Below are positions 23,506 to 31,065 of a DNA stretch of 31,065 bases, one piece after another. Source of the DNA: JAEUMW01 sp039807745 (GTDB lineage Bacteria; Pseudomonadota; Gammaproteobacteria; Burkholderiales; JAEUMW01); contig JBDHRV010000022.1 in assembly GCA_039807745.1 (NCBI GenBank), forward strand, positions 1 to 31,065, read 5' to 3'. Every line of letters begins with the position of its first letter. The stretch's first letter is position 1. A model generated the notes under the pieces. That model saw only the letters and a program-made list of their open reading frames with translations. It was not told the DNA's origin and did not search any database. A program made the translations under genes and the position numbers.

Positions 23506-24672
23506 CTACTTGCCCGCGACGGCCGCGACGATCTTCTCCGCGGCGTCCGCCATATTGTCTGCAGCGATGATCGGCAGCCCCGAGTCCTTCAGGATCTTCT
23601 TGCCGATCTCCTCGTTCGTGCCCTTCATGCGCACCACCAGCGGGACCGCCAGATGGGTCTCCCGCGCCGCGCTGACGATGCCCTCGGCGATGGTGTCGCA
23701 GCGCATGATGCCGCCGAAGATGTTGACGAGGATGCCCTTGACCTTGGGATTGGCGAGCATCAGCTTGAACGCTTCGGTCACCTTTTCGGTGGTAGCACCG
23801 CCGCCCACGTCGAGGAAGTTGGCCGGCTCGGCGCCGTAGAGCTTGATGGTGTCCATGGTCGCCATCGCCAGACCCGCGCCGTTGACCATGCAGCCGATGT
23901 TGCCGTCGAGCGAGATGTACGAAAGGTCGTACTTCGACGCCTCGACCTCCAGCGGGTCCTCCTCGTCCAGATCGCGCATGGCGAGGACGTCGGGCTGGCG
24001 GAAGAGCCCGTTCGAATCGAAGTTCATCTTTGCGTCGAGCGCCACCACGCGGCCGTCGCCGGTCAGGATCAGCGGATTGATCTCGGCGAGCGAGGCGTCG
24101 GTCTCGTCGAACGCGCGGTACAGGCCCTGCAGCACCGTGCGCGCCTGCGGGATGCTAGCGTCGGGGATGCCGATCTTGCGCGCCACGTCGTCGGCTTCGG
24201 CGTCGGTCAGACCTTTGGCCGGATCGATGGCGACCTTGTGGATCTTCTCGGGCGTTTTCGCGGCGACCTGCTCGATGTCCATGCCGCCTTCCGAGCTCGC
24301 CATCAGCGTCACGCGCTGCGCGACCCGGTCGACCACCATGCCGACGTAGAGCTCCTTCTTGATGTCGGCGCCTTCCTCGATCAGCAACCGCCGCACCTTC
24401 TGGCCGCCGGGGCCGGTCTGGTGCGTGACGAGCTGCATGCCGAGGATCCGGCTCGCGTTCTCCTTGACCTCGTCCTCGGACTTCGCCACCTTGACGCCGC
24501 CTCCCTTGCCGCGGCCGCCCGCATGGATCTGCGCCTTCACGACCCAGACCGGCCCGCCGAGCTTCTTCGCCGCCGCCATCGCTTCGTCGACGGTAAAGCA
24601 GGGTACCGACCGCGGCGTGACGACGCCGTACCTTCTCAGGATTTCCTTCGCCTGATATTCGTGGATCTTCAT
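23506..24672 (-). CDS. sucC: Succinyl-CoA synthetase beta subunit
   Basis: A 388-residue subunit with the ATP-grasp fold. It begins MKIHEYQAKEILRRYGV, shows the nucleotide-binding stretch KAQIHAGGRGKGGGVKVAK, the GGMDIEQVA loop, AEINPLILTGDGRVVALDAK with its metal ligands, and the C-terminal domain NGAGLAMATMDTIKLYG then DVGGGATTEKV. It closely follows the betaproteobacterial SucC pattern, including the GADIKKELYV block. It pairs with SucD 12 bp downstream. GGAAGAAG precedes the ATG. The 160-bp gap upstream holds a -10-like TAGAAT on the minus strand (24776-24781) without a good -35, so the promoter probably lies there. Confidence 0.96.
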   Translation of the reverse strand: MKIHEYQAKEILRRYGVVTPRSVPCFTVDEAMAAAKKLGGPVWVVKAQIHAGGRGKGGGVKVAKSEDEVKENASRILGMQLVTHQTGPGGQKVRRLLIEEGADIKKELYVGMVVDRVAQRVTLMASSEGGMDIEQVAAKTPEKIHKVAIDPAKGLTDAEADDVARKIGIPDASIPQARTVLQGLYRAFDETDASLAEINPLILTGDGRVVALDAKMNFDSNGLFRQPDVLAMRDLDEEDPLEVEASKYDLSYISLDGNIGCMVNGAGLAMATMDTIKLYGAEPANFLDVGGGATTEKVTEAFKLMLANPKVKGILVNIFGGIMRCDTIAEGIVSAARETHLAVPLVVRMKGTNEEIGKKILKDSGLPIIAADNMADAAEKIVAAVAGK

Positions 24673-24832
24673 CGTGGATCTTCTTCCGGTGATTGTCGGG
24701 GCTGGTCACGCGACTGCGCCGTGGGGATTCTCGAGGTTGCCGCCACGGCGATCCAATAACGTCGCGCCCAGCCGTATTCTACTCCAGCGCCCACGGCCGC
24801 AGGCTGGCAAGAAAGGCGTCGCGGCGCCGCCG

Positions 24833-25933
24833 CTAGCTGCCGGCCGACGAGCCCTTGAGCCGCGGCAGCGGATCGTCCAGAGCGCGCGACGGATCGCGAT
24901 CGTCATCGACCATCGGACCTTCGGTGCGCGGCCCGCGCAGCGACACGCCGAACGCCTTCAGCGGGTGGGCCAGCGCGTCGTTGACTGCGGTCGGCTCGTA
25001 GCCGCAGTGCGCCATGCACTGCGCGCACTTGGGATTGTGGCCGGAGCCATAGCGTTCCCACGCAGTCTCCTCCATCAGCGCCTTGAACGTGGGCGCGTAG
25101 CCTTCGCCCACCAGGAGGTAACAGGGCTTCTGCCAGCCGAACACGTTGCGCGTCGGGTTGCCCCAAGGTGTGCACTGGTAGCTCTGGTTGCCCGCGAGGA
25201 AATCCAGGTACAGGCTGGAGTGGTTGAACCGCCAGCCGCGCCCTCGTGCCCTGCGCAGGATGTCGCGAAAGAGCTGTCGGGTCGCGTTGCGCTGCAAGAA
25301 GACGTGCTGCACCGGCGCCCGTTCATAGCTGAAGCCCGGCGACACGGTGATCGCCTCGACGCCGAGCGCGGTCACGTAGTCGAAGAACTCGGCCACGCGC
25401 TCGGGCGACTCGCCCTCGAACAGCGTGCAGTTGACAGACACCCGGAAGCCCCGCGCCAGCGCGAGCCGGATCGCCTCGACCGCCCGATCGAACACCCCGT
25501 CCTGGCACACCATCTCGTCGTGACGCTCGCGATCGCCATCCAGGTGCACGGAGAACGTGAGGTAGGGCGACGGCGTGTAATCGCCCATCCGCTTCTTCAG
25601 CAGCAGCGCGTTCGTGCACAGATACACGAACTTCCTGCGCGCGACGATGCCGCGCACGATCTCCGGCATCTCCTTGTGCAGCAGCGGTTCTCCTCCCGGA
25701 ATCGAGACGATCGGTGCGCCGCACTCGTCCACCGCCGCCAGGCACTCCGCCACGGAGAGCCGCTTGTTGAGAATTTCCTCCGGGTAGGCGATCTTGCCGC
25801 ACCCGGCGCACGCGAGATTGCAGCGGAACAGCGGCTCCAGCATGAGCACGAGGGGATATCGCTCCACCCTGGCGAGCTTCTGTTTCAGGATGTAGAGACC
25901 GACCTTCAGTTGCTGGCGTATGGGTACGCTCAT
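24833..25933 (-). CDS. hpnH: Radical SAM adenosylhopane synthase (HpnH)
   Basis: A 366-residue radical SAM enzyme that joins the 5'-deoxyadenosyl group to hopene (diploptene), the first step of side-chain formation in extended hopanoids. The iron-sulfur motif CNLACAGC (C38, C42, C45) is intact, followed by GGEPLLHKE for SAM binding. A later cysteine cluster, KCAQCMAHCGYEP, lies near residue 310. The opening SVPIRQQLKVGLYILKQKL is typical of HpnH. An upstream ATG at 26020 is open, but the conserved protein begins at ATG 25933. The last 30 residues are Asp/Arg-rich and variable. It is transcribed away from the squalene synthase operon, so the hopanoid genes share one divergent control region. 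Confidence 0.94.
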   Translation of the reverse strand: MSVPIRQQLKVGLYILKQKLARVERYPLVLMLEPLFRCNLACAGCGKIAYPEEILNKRLSVAECLAAVDECGAPIVSIPGGEPLLHKEMPEIVRGIVARRKFVYLCTNALLLKKRMGDYTPSPYLTFSVHLDGDRERHDEMVCQDGVFDRAVEAIRLALARGFRVSVNCTLFEGESPERVAEFFDYVTALGVEAITVSPGFSYERAPVQHVFLQRNATRQLFRDILRRARGRGWRFNHSSLYLDFLAGNQSYQCTPWGNPTRNVFGWQKPCYLLVGEGYAPTFKALMEETAWERYGSGHNPKCAQCMAHCGYEPTAVNDALAHPLKAFGVSLRGPRTEGPMVDDDRDPSRALDDPLPRLKGSSAGS

Positions 25934-26214
25934 TCGTTGCCCAGGTAAGGGGTTCGGGGATGGGTCGCAATCGACCCGCCGCTGCGAAAGGACCGAGCGA
26001 GGAGGGTAGCGCGTGGCCATCGCTTCTTCTTGCTCGTTGTCGCGCTGCCGGCTTGCACCGGCATTCTAGGCGACATCCCTGCAATTGACGATAATAGCGC
26101 GGCGGGGACCTATGCGCATCCCCGGCACGGGGCGGGCTGCCGGCGCTGGCCGGGTCCGCTCGATGCGTTTTCGCTCCGCGCGCGGATGTTTCTTTCCACG
26201 ATCATGACAGCAGG
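25934..26214. promoter_or_regulatory. Divergent control region between hpnH and the squalene synthase operon
   Basis: This 281-bp gap is the only strand switch in the window and must hold promoters in both directions. A -35-like TTGACG lies at about 26084-26089 on the plus strand, but the best element 17 bases on (ACCTAT) is a poor -10. No sigma-54 element was found. No inverted repeat stands out. Confidence 0.4.
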
Positions 26215-27369
26215 ATGCTCCCGGTGGCGCGTGGCAAAGCTGATTCCAGGGAACCGGCTGGCCGGTCACACCCCCTCGCCTTGCCTCTCGTGATCGCCGA
26301 TACCCTGGCAACATCCGCCGTCGCCCCCCAGAGCGAAGTGCCCGAAGCGTCGGACACCGCGTTCCAGGCACGCATGCTGGACGGCGTGTCGCGGACGTTC
26401 GCGCTCACCATCCCGCAACTGCCGCCCGACCTGCATCCGGTGGTGAGCAACGCGTACCTGCTCTGCCGCATCATCGACACGATCGAGGACGAACCGGCTC
26501 TCGACCCGTCGGCGAAACGCGCCTTCTCCGAACAGTTCGTGCGGGCCGTCGGCGGCGACGAGCCGGCGGAGAACTTCGCCGCCGCGCTCTCGCCGCTGCT
26601 GTCCGAGTCCACGCTCGCCACCGAGCGCGAGCTGGTCCACGAAACGCCGCGTGTGCTCTCGATCACGCACCGGTTCACGCCCGCCCAGCGCGATGCGCTG
26701 GCCACCTGCGTGCGGATCATGGGCGAGGGCATGGTGCAGTTCCAGGAGCAGAAGAATGCCCGCGGCCTGGAAAGCCTCGCGGCCATGGACCGCTATTGCT
26801 ATCACGTGGCGGGGGTGGTGGGCGAGATGCTGACCCGGCTGTTCTGCGAGCATTCCGGCGCCATCGCGCGTCATCGCAGCCGGCTGATGCCCTTGTCGGC
26901 GTCGTTCGGCCAGGGTCTGCAGATGACCAATATCCTGAAGGACATCTGGGCCGACCTCGAGCGCGGCGCCTGCTGGCTGCCGAGAAGCGTGTTCGAGGAG
27001 GCCGGGTTCGACCTCAAGAATCTTGCTCCGAATGCGTATAATGCCGCGTTTGGCCGCGGACTCACGTCCCTCGTCGCGATCGCGCACGGCCATCTGCGCA
27101 ACGCCGTGCGCTACACGCTGCTGATCCCGCGTGAGGAGACAGGTATTCGCAATTTCTGCCTATGGGCGATCGGCATGGCGCTCCTCACGTTGCGCAAGAT
27201 TCACCAGCACCCTGATTTTGCGCACGGCGATGCGGTGAAGATCTCGCGCCGGAGCGTGCGGGCAACCGTGATCGCGAGCCGGATCGCCGCCCGCAGCGAC
27301 CGCGCGATCCGGATGCTGTTCCAGGTCGCAGCCGCCGGCCTGCCACTCACGCACACGGAGGTGAATTGA
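26215..27369 (+). CDS. Squalene synthase, eukaryotic-type one-step enzyme
   Basis: A prenyl-transferring enzyme that condenses two farnesyl diphosphates and should reduce the product to squalene. Motif 1 is CRIIDTIEDEP (D88-x2-E91-D92) and motif 2 NILKDIWADLERG (D243, D247). Blocks SRTFALTIPQLP, MGEGMVQFQ, YCYHVAGVVGEMLTRLF and, above all, FCLWAIGMALLTLRKI then VKISRRSVRA follow the eukaryotic squalene synthase (DTLED, FCAIPQVMA, VKIRKG). That last helix belongs to the reductive half. Bacterial HpnC/HpnD carry DDIAD-like first motifs and lack it. No C-terminal anchor is obvious. ATG 26215 is the longest start; GTG 26290 is possible, as homology begins near residue 50. It overlaps the cyclase gene by one base. 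Confidence 0.83.
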   Translation: MLPVARGKADSREPAGRSHPLALPLVIADTLATSAVAPQSEVPEASDTAFQARMLDGVSRTFALTIPQLPPDLHPVVSNAYLLCRIIDTIEDEPALDPSAKRAFSEQFVRAVGGDEPAENFAAALSPLLSESTLATERELVHETPRVLSITHRFTPAQRDALATCVRIMGEGMVQFQEQKNARGLESLAAMDRYCYHVAGVVGEMLTRLFCEHSGAIARHRSRLMPLSASFGQGLQMTNILKDIWADLERGACWLPRSVFEEAGFDLKNLAPNAYNAAFGRGLTSLVAIAHGHLRNAVRYTLLIPREETGIRNFCLWAIGMALLTLRKIHQHPDFAHGDAVKISRRSVRATVIASRIAARSDRAIRMLFQVAAAGLPLTHTEVN

Positions 27370-29306
27370 TGGTGCCACCCGCGGGTCACCCGCAACGCAA
27401 GCTTTCGGTTGTCCGCGCTGCGCCGCGTGATGCACTCGACGCCGCCATCGACCGCGGGCGAGGTGGCCTGCTCGCCGCGCAGCAGGCGGACGGTCACTGG
27501 TGCTTCGAACTCGAAGCCGATTGCACCATACCGTCCGAGTACATCCTGATGATGCACTACATGGACGAGGTCGACGAAGCACTGCAGGCGAAGATCGCCG
27601 TCTACCTGCGTGCGCGACAGATGCCCCACGGCGGCTGGCCGCTCTACCACGGCGGGGCGTTCGACCTGAGTTGCTCGGTGAAGGCCTACTATGCGCTCAA
27701 GCTCGCGGGCGACAGCACCGCAGCGGCGCACATGGTGAAGGCGCGTCAGGCCATTCTCGCCCACGGCGGCGCGGCGCGCGCCAACGTCTTCACGCGCATC
27801 GCACTCGCGCTGTTCGAGCAGGTGCCGTGGCGTGCAGTGCCCTTCATCCCGGTGGAGGTGATGTTCCTGCCGCGCTGGTTCCCGTTCCACCTGAGCCGGG
27901 TATCGTACTGGTCGCGCACGGTGATGGTGCCCCTGTTCATCCTGTGCAGCCTGAAGCCGAAGGCGCGCAATCCGCGACGCGTCGACATCCGCGAGCTCTT
28001 CACGGTCGAACCGGAGCACGAGCACCACTATTTTCCCTCGCGTTCGCGGCTGAACGACGTGTTCCTGCTGCTCGACCGCATCGGCCGCAAGATCGAGCCC
28101 CTGATTCCGGGCTGGGTCCGGCGCCGCGCCGTGCGCAAGGCGGAAGCGTGGTTCCTCGAGCGGCTGAACGGGCTGGGCGGTCTCGGCGCCATCTTCCCGG
28201 CCATGGTGAATGCCTACGAAGTGCTCGATCTGCTCGGCTTTCCGCCCGAGCATCCGCACCGCAGGACCGCCCGGGCCGCCATCGACAAACTGCTCGTGGT
28301 GAACGAGGAATCGGCCTACTGCCAACCCTGCTTCCCGCCGGTGTGGGACACGGCCATCGCGTGCCTGGCGCTCCACGAAAGCGGCGCGGCGGCCGAAAGC
28401 GTGACGCGCGGGCTCGACTGGCTGAAGGCGAACCAGCTGCTCGACGAGCCGGGCGACTGGCGCGAAGCTCGCCCGCATCTGCGCGGCGGCGGCTGGCCTT
28501 TTCAGTTCGAGAACGGCCACTATCCCGACATCGACGACACCAGCATGGTTGCCTGGGCGATGGAGGCGGCGGGCCGACCCGAGCATGCCGAGTCGATGGC
28601 ACGCGCGATCGAATGGATTCGCGGCATGCAGTCGGCGAATGGCGGCTTCGGCGCGTTCGACGTCGACAACACGCATTACTACCTGAACGAGATTCCGTTC
28701 GCCGACCATGGCGCACTGCTCGATCCCCCCACCGCGGACGTGAGCGCGCGCTGCCTGGCCGTGCTCGCCTCCAGCGCGAGGACGAATGCCGATCATCGAT
28801 TGGCGCTCGAGGCGTGCATGACATATCTGCGATCGGAGCAGGAACCGTCGGGCGCGTGGTTCGGGCGCTGGGGCACCAACTACATCTACGGCACGTGGTC
28901 GGTGCTGGCGGCGTTCGAAATCGCCGGCGTTCCTTCCCGCGACCCTGCCGTGCAGCGCGCGGTCGGCTGGCTGAAGCGCGTGCAGCGGCCCGACGGCGGC
29001 TGGGGCGAGGACAACGACACCTACCTGCATCCCGAGACGGCGGGTCAGGCGCACGAGAGCACATCGTTCCAGACCGCCTGGGCGCTGCTCGCGCTGATGG
29101 CGGCCGGCGAAGGGCGATCGGAGGCAGTGCGCAACGGTGCGCAGTACCTGCAAGCCACACAGCGCGCCGATGGGTTCTGGCACGACGACGCGTTCACGGC
29201 GCCGGGGTTCCCGCGTGTCTTCTATTTGAAGTACCACGGCTACAGCAAGTATTTCCCGCTCTGGGCACTGGCGCGCTACCGCAAAGAGCGCAACGGCTGC
29301 GCGTGA
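27369..29306 (+). CDS. shc: Squalene-hopene cyclase
   Basis: A 645-residue monotopic membrane enzyme that folds squalene into hopene and hopanol. The catalytic acid motif is YPDIDDTSM (D387, D389, D390, T391), matching the DxDDT/A signature of bacterial cyclases. Repeated QW-type stretches occur along the chain (QQADGHWCFE, MPHGGWPLYHGG, MQSANGGFGAFD, VQRPDGGWGEDND, TQRADGFWHDD). The family end pattern FYLKYHGYSKYFPLWAL is present. The ATG overlaps the synthase TGA by one base, so translation is coupled. This is clearly the central gene of the hopanoid set, also called hpnF. Confidence 0.97.
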   Translation: MVPPAGHPQRKLSVVRAAPRDALDAAIDRGRGGLLAAQQADGHWCFELEADCTIPSEYILMMHYMDEVDEALQAKIAVYLRARQMPHGGWPLYHGGAFDLSCSVKAYYALKLAGDSTAAAHMVKARQAILAHGGAARANVFTRIALALFEQVPWRAVPFIPVEVMFLPRWFPFHLSRVSYWSRTVMVPLFILCSLKPKARNPRRVDIRELFTVEPEHEHHYFPSRSRLNDVFLLLDRIGRKIEPLIPGWVRRRAVRKAEAWFLERLNGLGGLGAIFPAMVNAYEVLDLLGFPPEHPHRRTARAAIDKLLVVNEESAYCQPCFPPVWDTAIACLALHESGAAAESVTRGLDWLKANQLLDEPGDWREARPHLRGGGWPFQFENGHYPDIDDTSMVAWAMEAAGRPEHAESMARAIEWIRGMQSANGGFGAFDVDNTHYYLNEIPFADHGALLDPPTADVSARCLAVLASSARTNADHRLALEACMTYLRSEQEPSGAWFGRWGTNYIYGTWSVLAAFEIAGVPSRDPAVQRAVGWLKRVQRPDGGWGEDNDTYLHPETAGQAHESTSFQTAWALLALMAAGEGRSEAVRNGAQYLQATQRADGFWHDDAFTAPGFPRVFYLKYHGYSKYFPLWALARYRKERNGCA

Positions 29307-30031
29307 ATGCCGCGGTCGCCGGCCTCATCGTCGCCTTGCCGGAAGAATGCCGCAGCCTGACGTCCCGGGGCACGCGCCGCGGCGATTGTTTCGCACTCGG
29401 TGATGCGCGTCTGGTCTGCGTGGCCGGGGTCGGTCGGGACAACGCCGCACGGGCCGCGCACCAGCTGATGGAGCGCGGCGCGCGGGGTCTCGTGAGCTGG
29501 GGTTGTGCCGCCGCGCTGTCGCCGGCGTTGCGGCCCGGCGATATGTGCTTGCCGGCCGAGATCGTGGACACGCACGCCCGGCGCTGGCCCGTATCGGAGG
29601 CTTGGCATCGACGCGCGAGGCACGCGCTCGAAGGTGCGGGCGAGGTCTGCGCGGCGACCCTGCTCACCACCGATCGACCGGTCGCGACGGCAGCACACAA
29701 GCGCGCTCTGGCAACGCGGACCGGGGCCGTCGCCGCAGACATGGAAAGCGCTGCCGTGGCGGCGGTCGCGCATGAACATGACCTGCCGTTTCTCACGGTG
29801 CGCGCGATCGCCGACCCGGCCGAAGTATCGCTGCCGCGCGCCGCGATGCGTGCGCTCGACGCGGCGGGGACTGTTCGCCGCATCACGCTATTTGGCGAGG
29901 TCTTGCGCCACCCTGGCGAACTGGGCGCACTGCTGCGCCTGGCATCGCAGTTTCGTACAGCGCTGCGAGCGCTGGCCCGCAGCGCCGATCGAATGGGCCC
30001 GGGCATGCAGCTCGACGAGGGGGGCGCGTGA
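29303..30031 (+). CDS. hpnG: Hopanoid-associated nucleoside phosphorylase (HpnG)
   Basis: A 242-residue member of the MTA/SAH nucleosidase-purine nucleoside phosphorylase superfamily. The visible family marks are VSWGCAAAL with PGDMCLPAEIV, and the purine/ribose-binding stretch VAADMESAAVAAVA. The gene starts at GTG 29303, whose GTGA overlaps the cyclase stop. It removes adenine from adenosylhopane made by HpnH, giving ribosylhopane phosphate. The same reading frame is open far upstream inside shc, but those codons are antisense-like noise in the wrong frame. The C-terminal 60 residues are variable. Function follows from family and context. Confidence 0.87.
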   Translation: MNAAVAGLIVALPEECRSLTSRGTRRGDCFALGDARLVCVAGVGRDNAARAAHQLMERGARGLVSWGCAAALSPALRPGDMCLPAEIVDTHARRWPVSEAWHRRARHALEGAGEVCAATLLTTDRPVATAAHKRALATRTGAVAADMESAAVAAVAHEHDLPFLTVRAIADPAEVSLPRAAMRALDAAGTVRRITLFGEVLRHPGELGALLRLASQFRTALRALARSADRMGPGMQLDEGGA

Positions 30032-30083
30032 CCGTGGCGCAGCGCACCGCTAACATGGCCTGTTTGCCTACCGGACCGGACCG

Positions 30084-31065
30084 ATGTCCTACTTGATCGA
30101 CCTCATGACCGAGCACCGCGGGGAGAACTTCTTCCTGCACGAGAACTATCTCAACGCCCAGATGGTGCGGGTGCTGAAGACCATCGGCTACGATCGGCTC
30201 TACACGCGCGCGGTCGGTCCCTACCTCTACGACGGGCAGGGTAACGAGTATCTCGACCTGCTCGCGGGCTGGGGCGTCTTCGCCCTCGGCCGCAATCATC
30301 CGAGCGTGAAAGCAGCGCTGCAGGATGTGCTCGCGCACGATCTGCCGGACATGGTGCAGCTCGACGTGTCGCTCCTCGCGGGGCTCTTGGCCGAGCGCCT
30401 GCTCAAGTTCACGCCGGGCGACATCAGCAAGCTGTTCTTCTGCAACTCCGGCGCGGAAGCGGTCGAGGCGGCGATCAAGTTCAGCCGCTGCACGACAAAG
30501 CGCGAGCGCATCCTGTACCTCGAGCACGGCTTCCACGGCCTTACCCTGGGCGCGCTCTCGTTGAACGGCGAGAAGCTCTTCCGCGACGGCTTCGGTCCCC
30601 TGCTCCCCGAGTGCTACCCGGTGCCCGCCCACGACCTCGCCGCGCTCGAAAAGGCGCTGCATCACCGCGACGTGGCGGCCTTCGTGTTCGAGCCGATCCA
30701 GGGCAAGGGCGTCAACATCCCGCCCGACGATTATCTGCCCGAGGCGGCGCGCCTGTGCCGCCAATACGGGACGCTGCTCGTCGCCGACGAGATCCAGACC
30801 GGCCTCGGCCGCACCGGGAAGTTCTTCGCGGTCGAGCACTGGGGCGTCGAGCCCGACATGATCTGCATCGCGAAAGCGCTCTCCGGCGGCTTCGTGCCGG
30901 TGGGAGCGGTGGCGATGCGCAAGCGGGTCATGGATGCCGTTTTCAACCGCATGGACCGCGCGGTGGTGCACGGGTCGACCTTCTCCAAGAACAACATGGC
31001 GATGGCAGCCGGGCTCGCGACGCTCAAGGTGATCGAGGAGGAGAAACTGGTCGAGCACGCGGCGA
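30084..31065 (+). CDS. hpnO: Class III aminotransferase, probable HpnO, 3' end cut off by window edge
   Basis: At least 327 residues, open at the right edge. It is a PLP-dependent class III aminotransferase: FFCNSGAEAVEAAIKFSR binds the phosphate, HGFHGLTLGALSL follows, LLVADEIQTGLGRTGKF contains the conserved Asp of the cofactor ring, and Lys of ICIAKALSGGFVPVG is the Schiff-base residue. HGSTFSKNNMAMAAGLATL closes the visible part. It starts at ATG 30084 after a 52-bp gap with only weak GGA repeats as ribosome site. Next to hpnG it is most likely HpnO, which converts ribosylhopane to aminobacteriohopanetriol. An ornithine- or acetylornithine-type enzyme cannot be excluded from the fold alone. 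Confidence 0.82.
   Translation, partial: MSYLIDLMTEHRGENFFLHENYLNAQMVRVLKTIGYDRLYTRAVGPYLYDGQGNEYLDLLAGWGVFALGRNHPSVKAALQDVLAHDLPDMVQLDVSLLAGLLAERLLKFTPGDISKLFFCNSGAEAVEAAIKFSRCTTKRERILYLEHGFHGLTLGALSLNGEKLFRDGFGPLLPECYPVPAHDLAALEKALHHRDVAAFVFEPIQGKGVNIPPDDYLPEAARLCRQYGTLLVADEIQTGLGRTGKFFAVEHWGVEPDMICIAKALSGGFVPVGAVAMRKRVMDAVFNRMDRAVVHGSTFSKNNMAMAAGLATLKVIEEEKLVEHAA

Noticed and set aside
23506..24672. Malate-CoA ligase (mtkAB) instead of succinyl-CoA synthetase
   Set aside because: Nearby formate genes made it worth a thought. The sequence follows betaproteobacterial SucC closely and no serine-cycle gene is adjacent.
26084..26112. Plus-strand sigma-70 promoter for the squalene synthase operon
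   Set aside because: TTGACG is good, but ACCTAT at 17 bases matches only two of six -10 positions.
27500..29302. Long upstream extension of the hpnG frame inside the cyclase gene
   Set aside because: Squalene-hopene cyclase is unmistakable in another frame. The hpnG family match begins only at 29303.

Overview
The window is GC-rich (about two thirds G+C by eye) and dense with protein genes. It looks like a chromosome segment of a betaproteobacterium, probably near Burkholderiales, Rhodocyclales or Nitrosomonadales. The basis is a tctCBA transporter with a Bug-type binding protein, a sucCD pair of betaproteobacterial type, a type IV pilin with a sigma-54 promoter, and hopanoid genes. The placement is inferred from protein character only. 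I saw no tRNA, rRNA, insertion sequence, phage gene or CRISPR array. Every gene up to about 25.9 kb is on the minus strand, and every gene after 26.2 kb is on the plus strand.

Region 1 (1-9.1 kb, minus strand) is surface and signalling. It holds PP2C phosphatase, FHA protein, metallo-beta-lactamase-fold hydrolase (cyclic-nucleotide phosphodiesterase-like), a GAF domain fused to a GspE/PilB-type secretion ATPase, and a GAF + HD-GYP protein. A major type IV pilin gene follows, with an almost ideal sigma-54 promoter and its own terminator. Last comes a membrane glycosyltransferase that runs off the left edge. The five genes upstream of the pilin look like a phosphorylation and cyclic-nucleotide circuit built around a sensor-fused pilus/secretion ATPase. 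This is the best candidate here for a poorly described system.

Region 2 (9.3-15.9 kb, minus strand) is a transport and CoA-transfer operon. The order is terC-family membrane protein, universal stress protein, tctC, tctB, tctA, an odd protein joining a degenerate cytidylate-kinase-like domain to a BON domain, and a formyl-CoA:oxalate CoA-transferase-like gene.

Region 3 (15.9-24.7 kb, minus strand) is C1 and central metabolism. It holds succinyl-CoA synthetase (sucC-sucD), a terminator, then a second sigma-54 promoter with two upstream repeats that drives fdhB (a NuoE-NuoF fusion), fdhA (molybdenum or tungsten formate dehydrogenase) and fhs (formate-tetrahydrofolate ligase). With region 2 this suggests uptake of a small carboxylate such as oxalate, release of formate, and then oxidation of formate to CO2 with NADH or assimilation through folate. 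Oxalyl-CoA decarboxylase is not in the window.

Region 4 (24.8-31.1 kb) is hopanoid biosynthesis. hpnH (minus) diverges from a plus-strand operon: a eukaryotic-type squalene synthase, squalene-hopene cyclase, hpnG and a class III aminotransferase (probably hpnO) cut by the right edge. The usual three-gene hpnCDE route to squalene is absent here and appears to be replaced by the single synthase.
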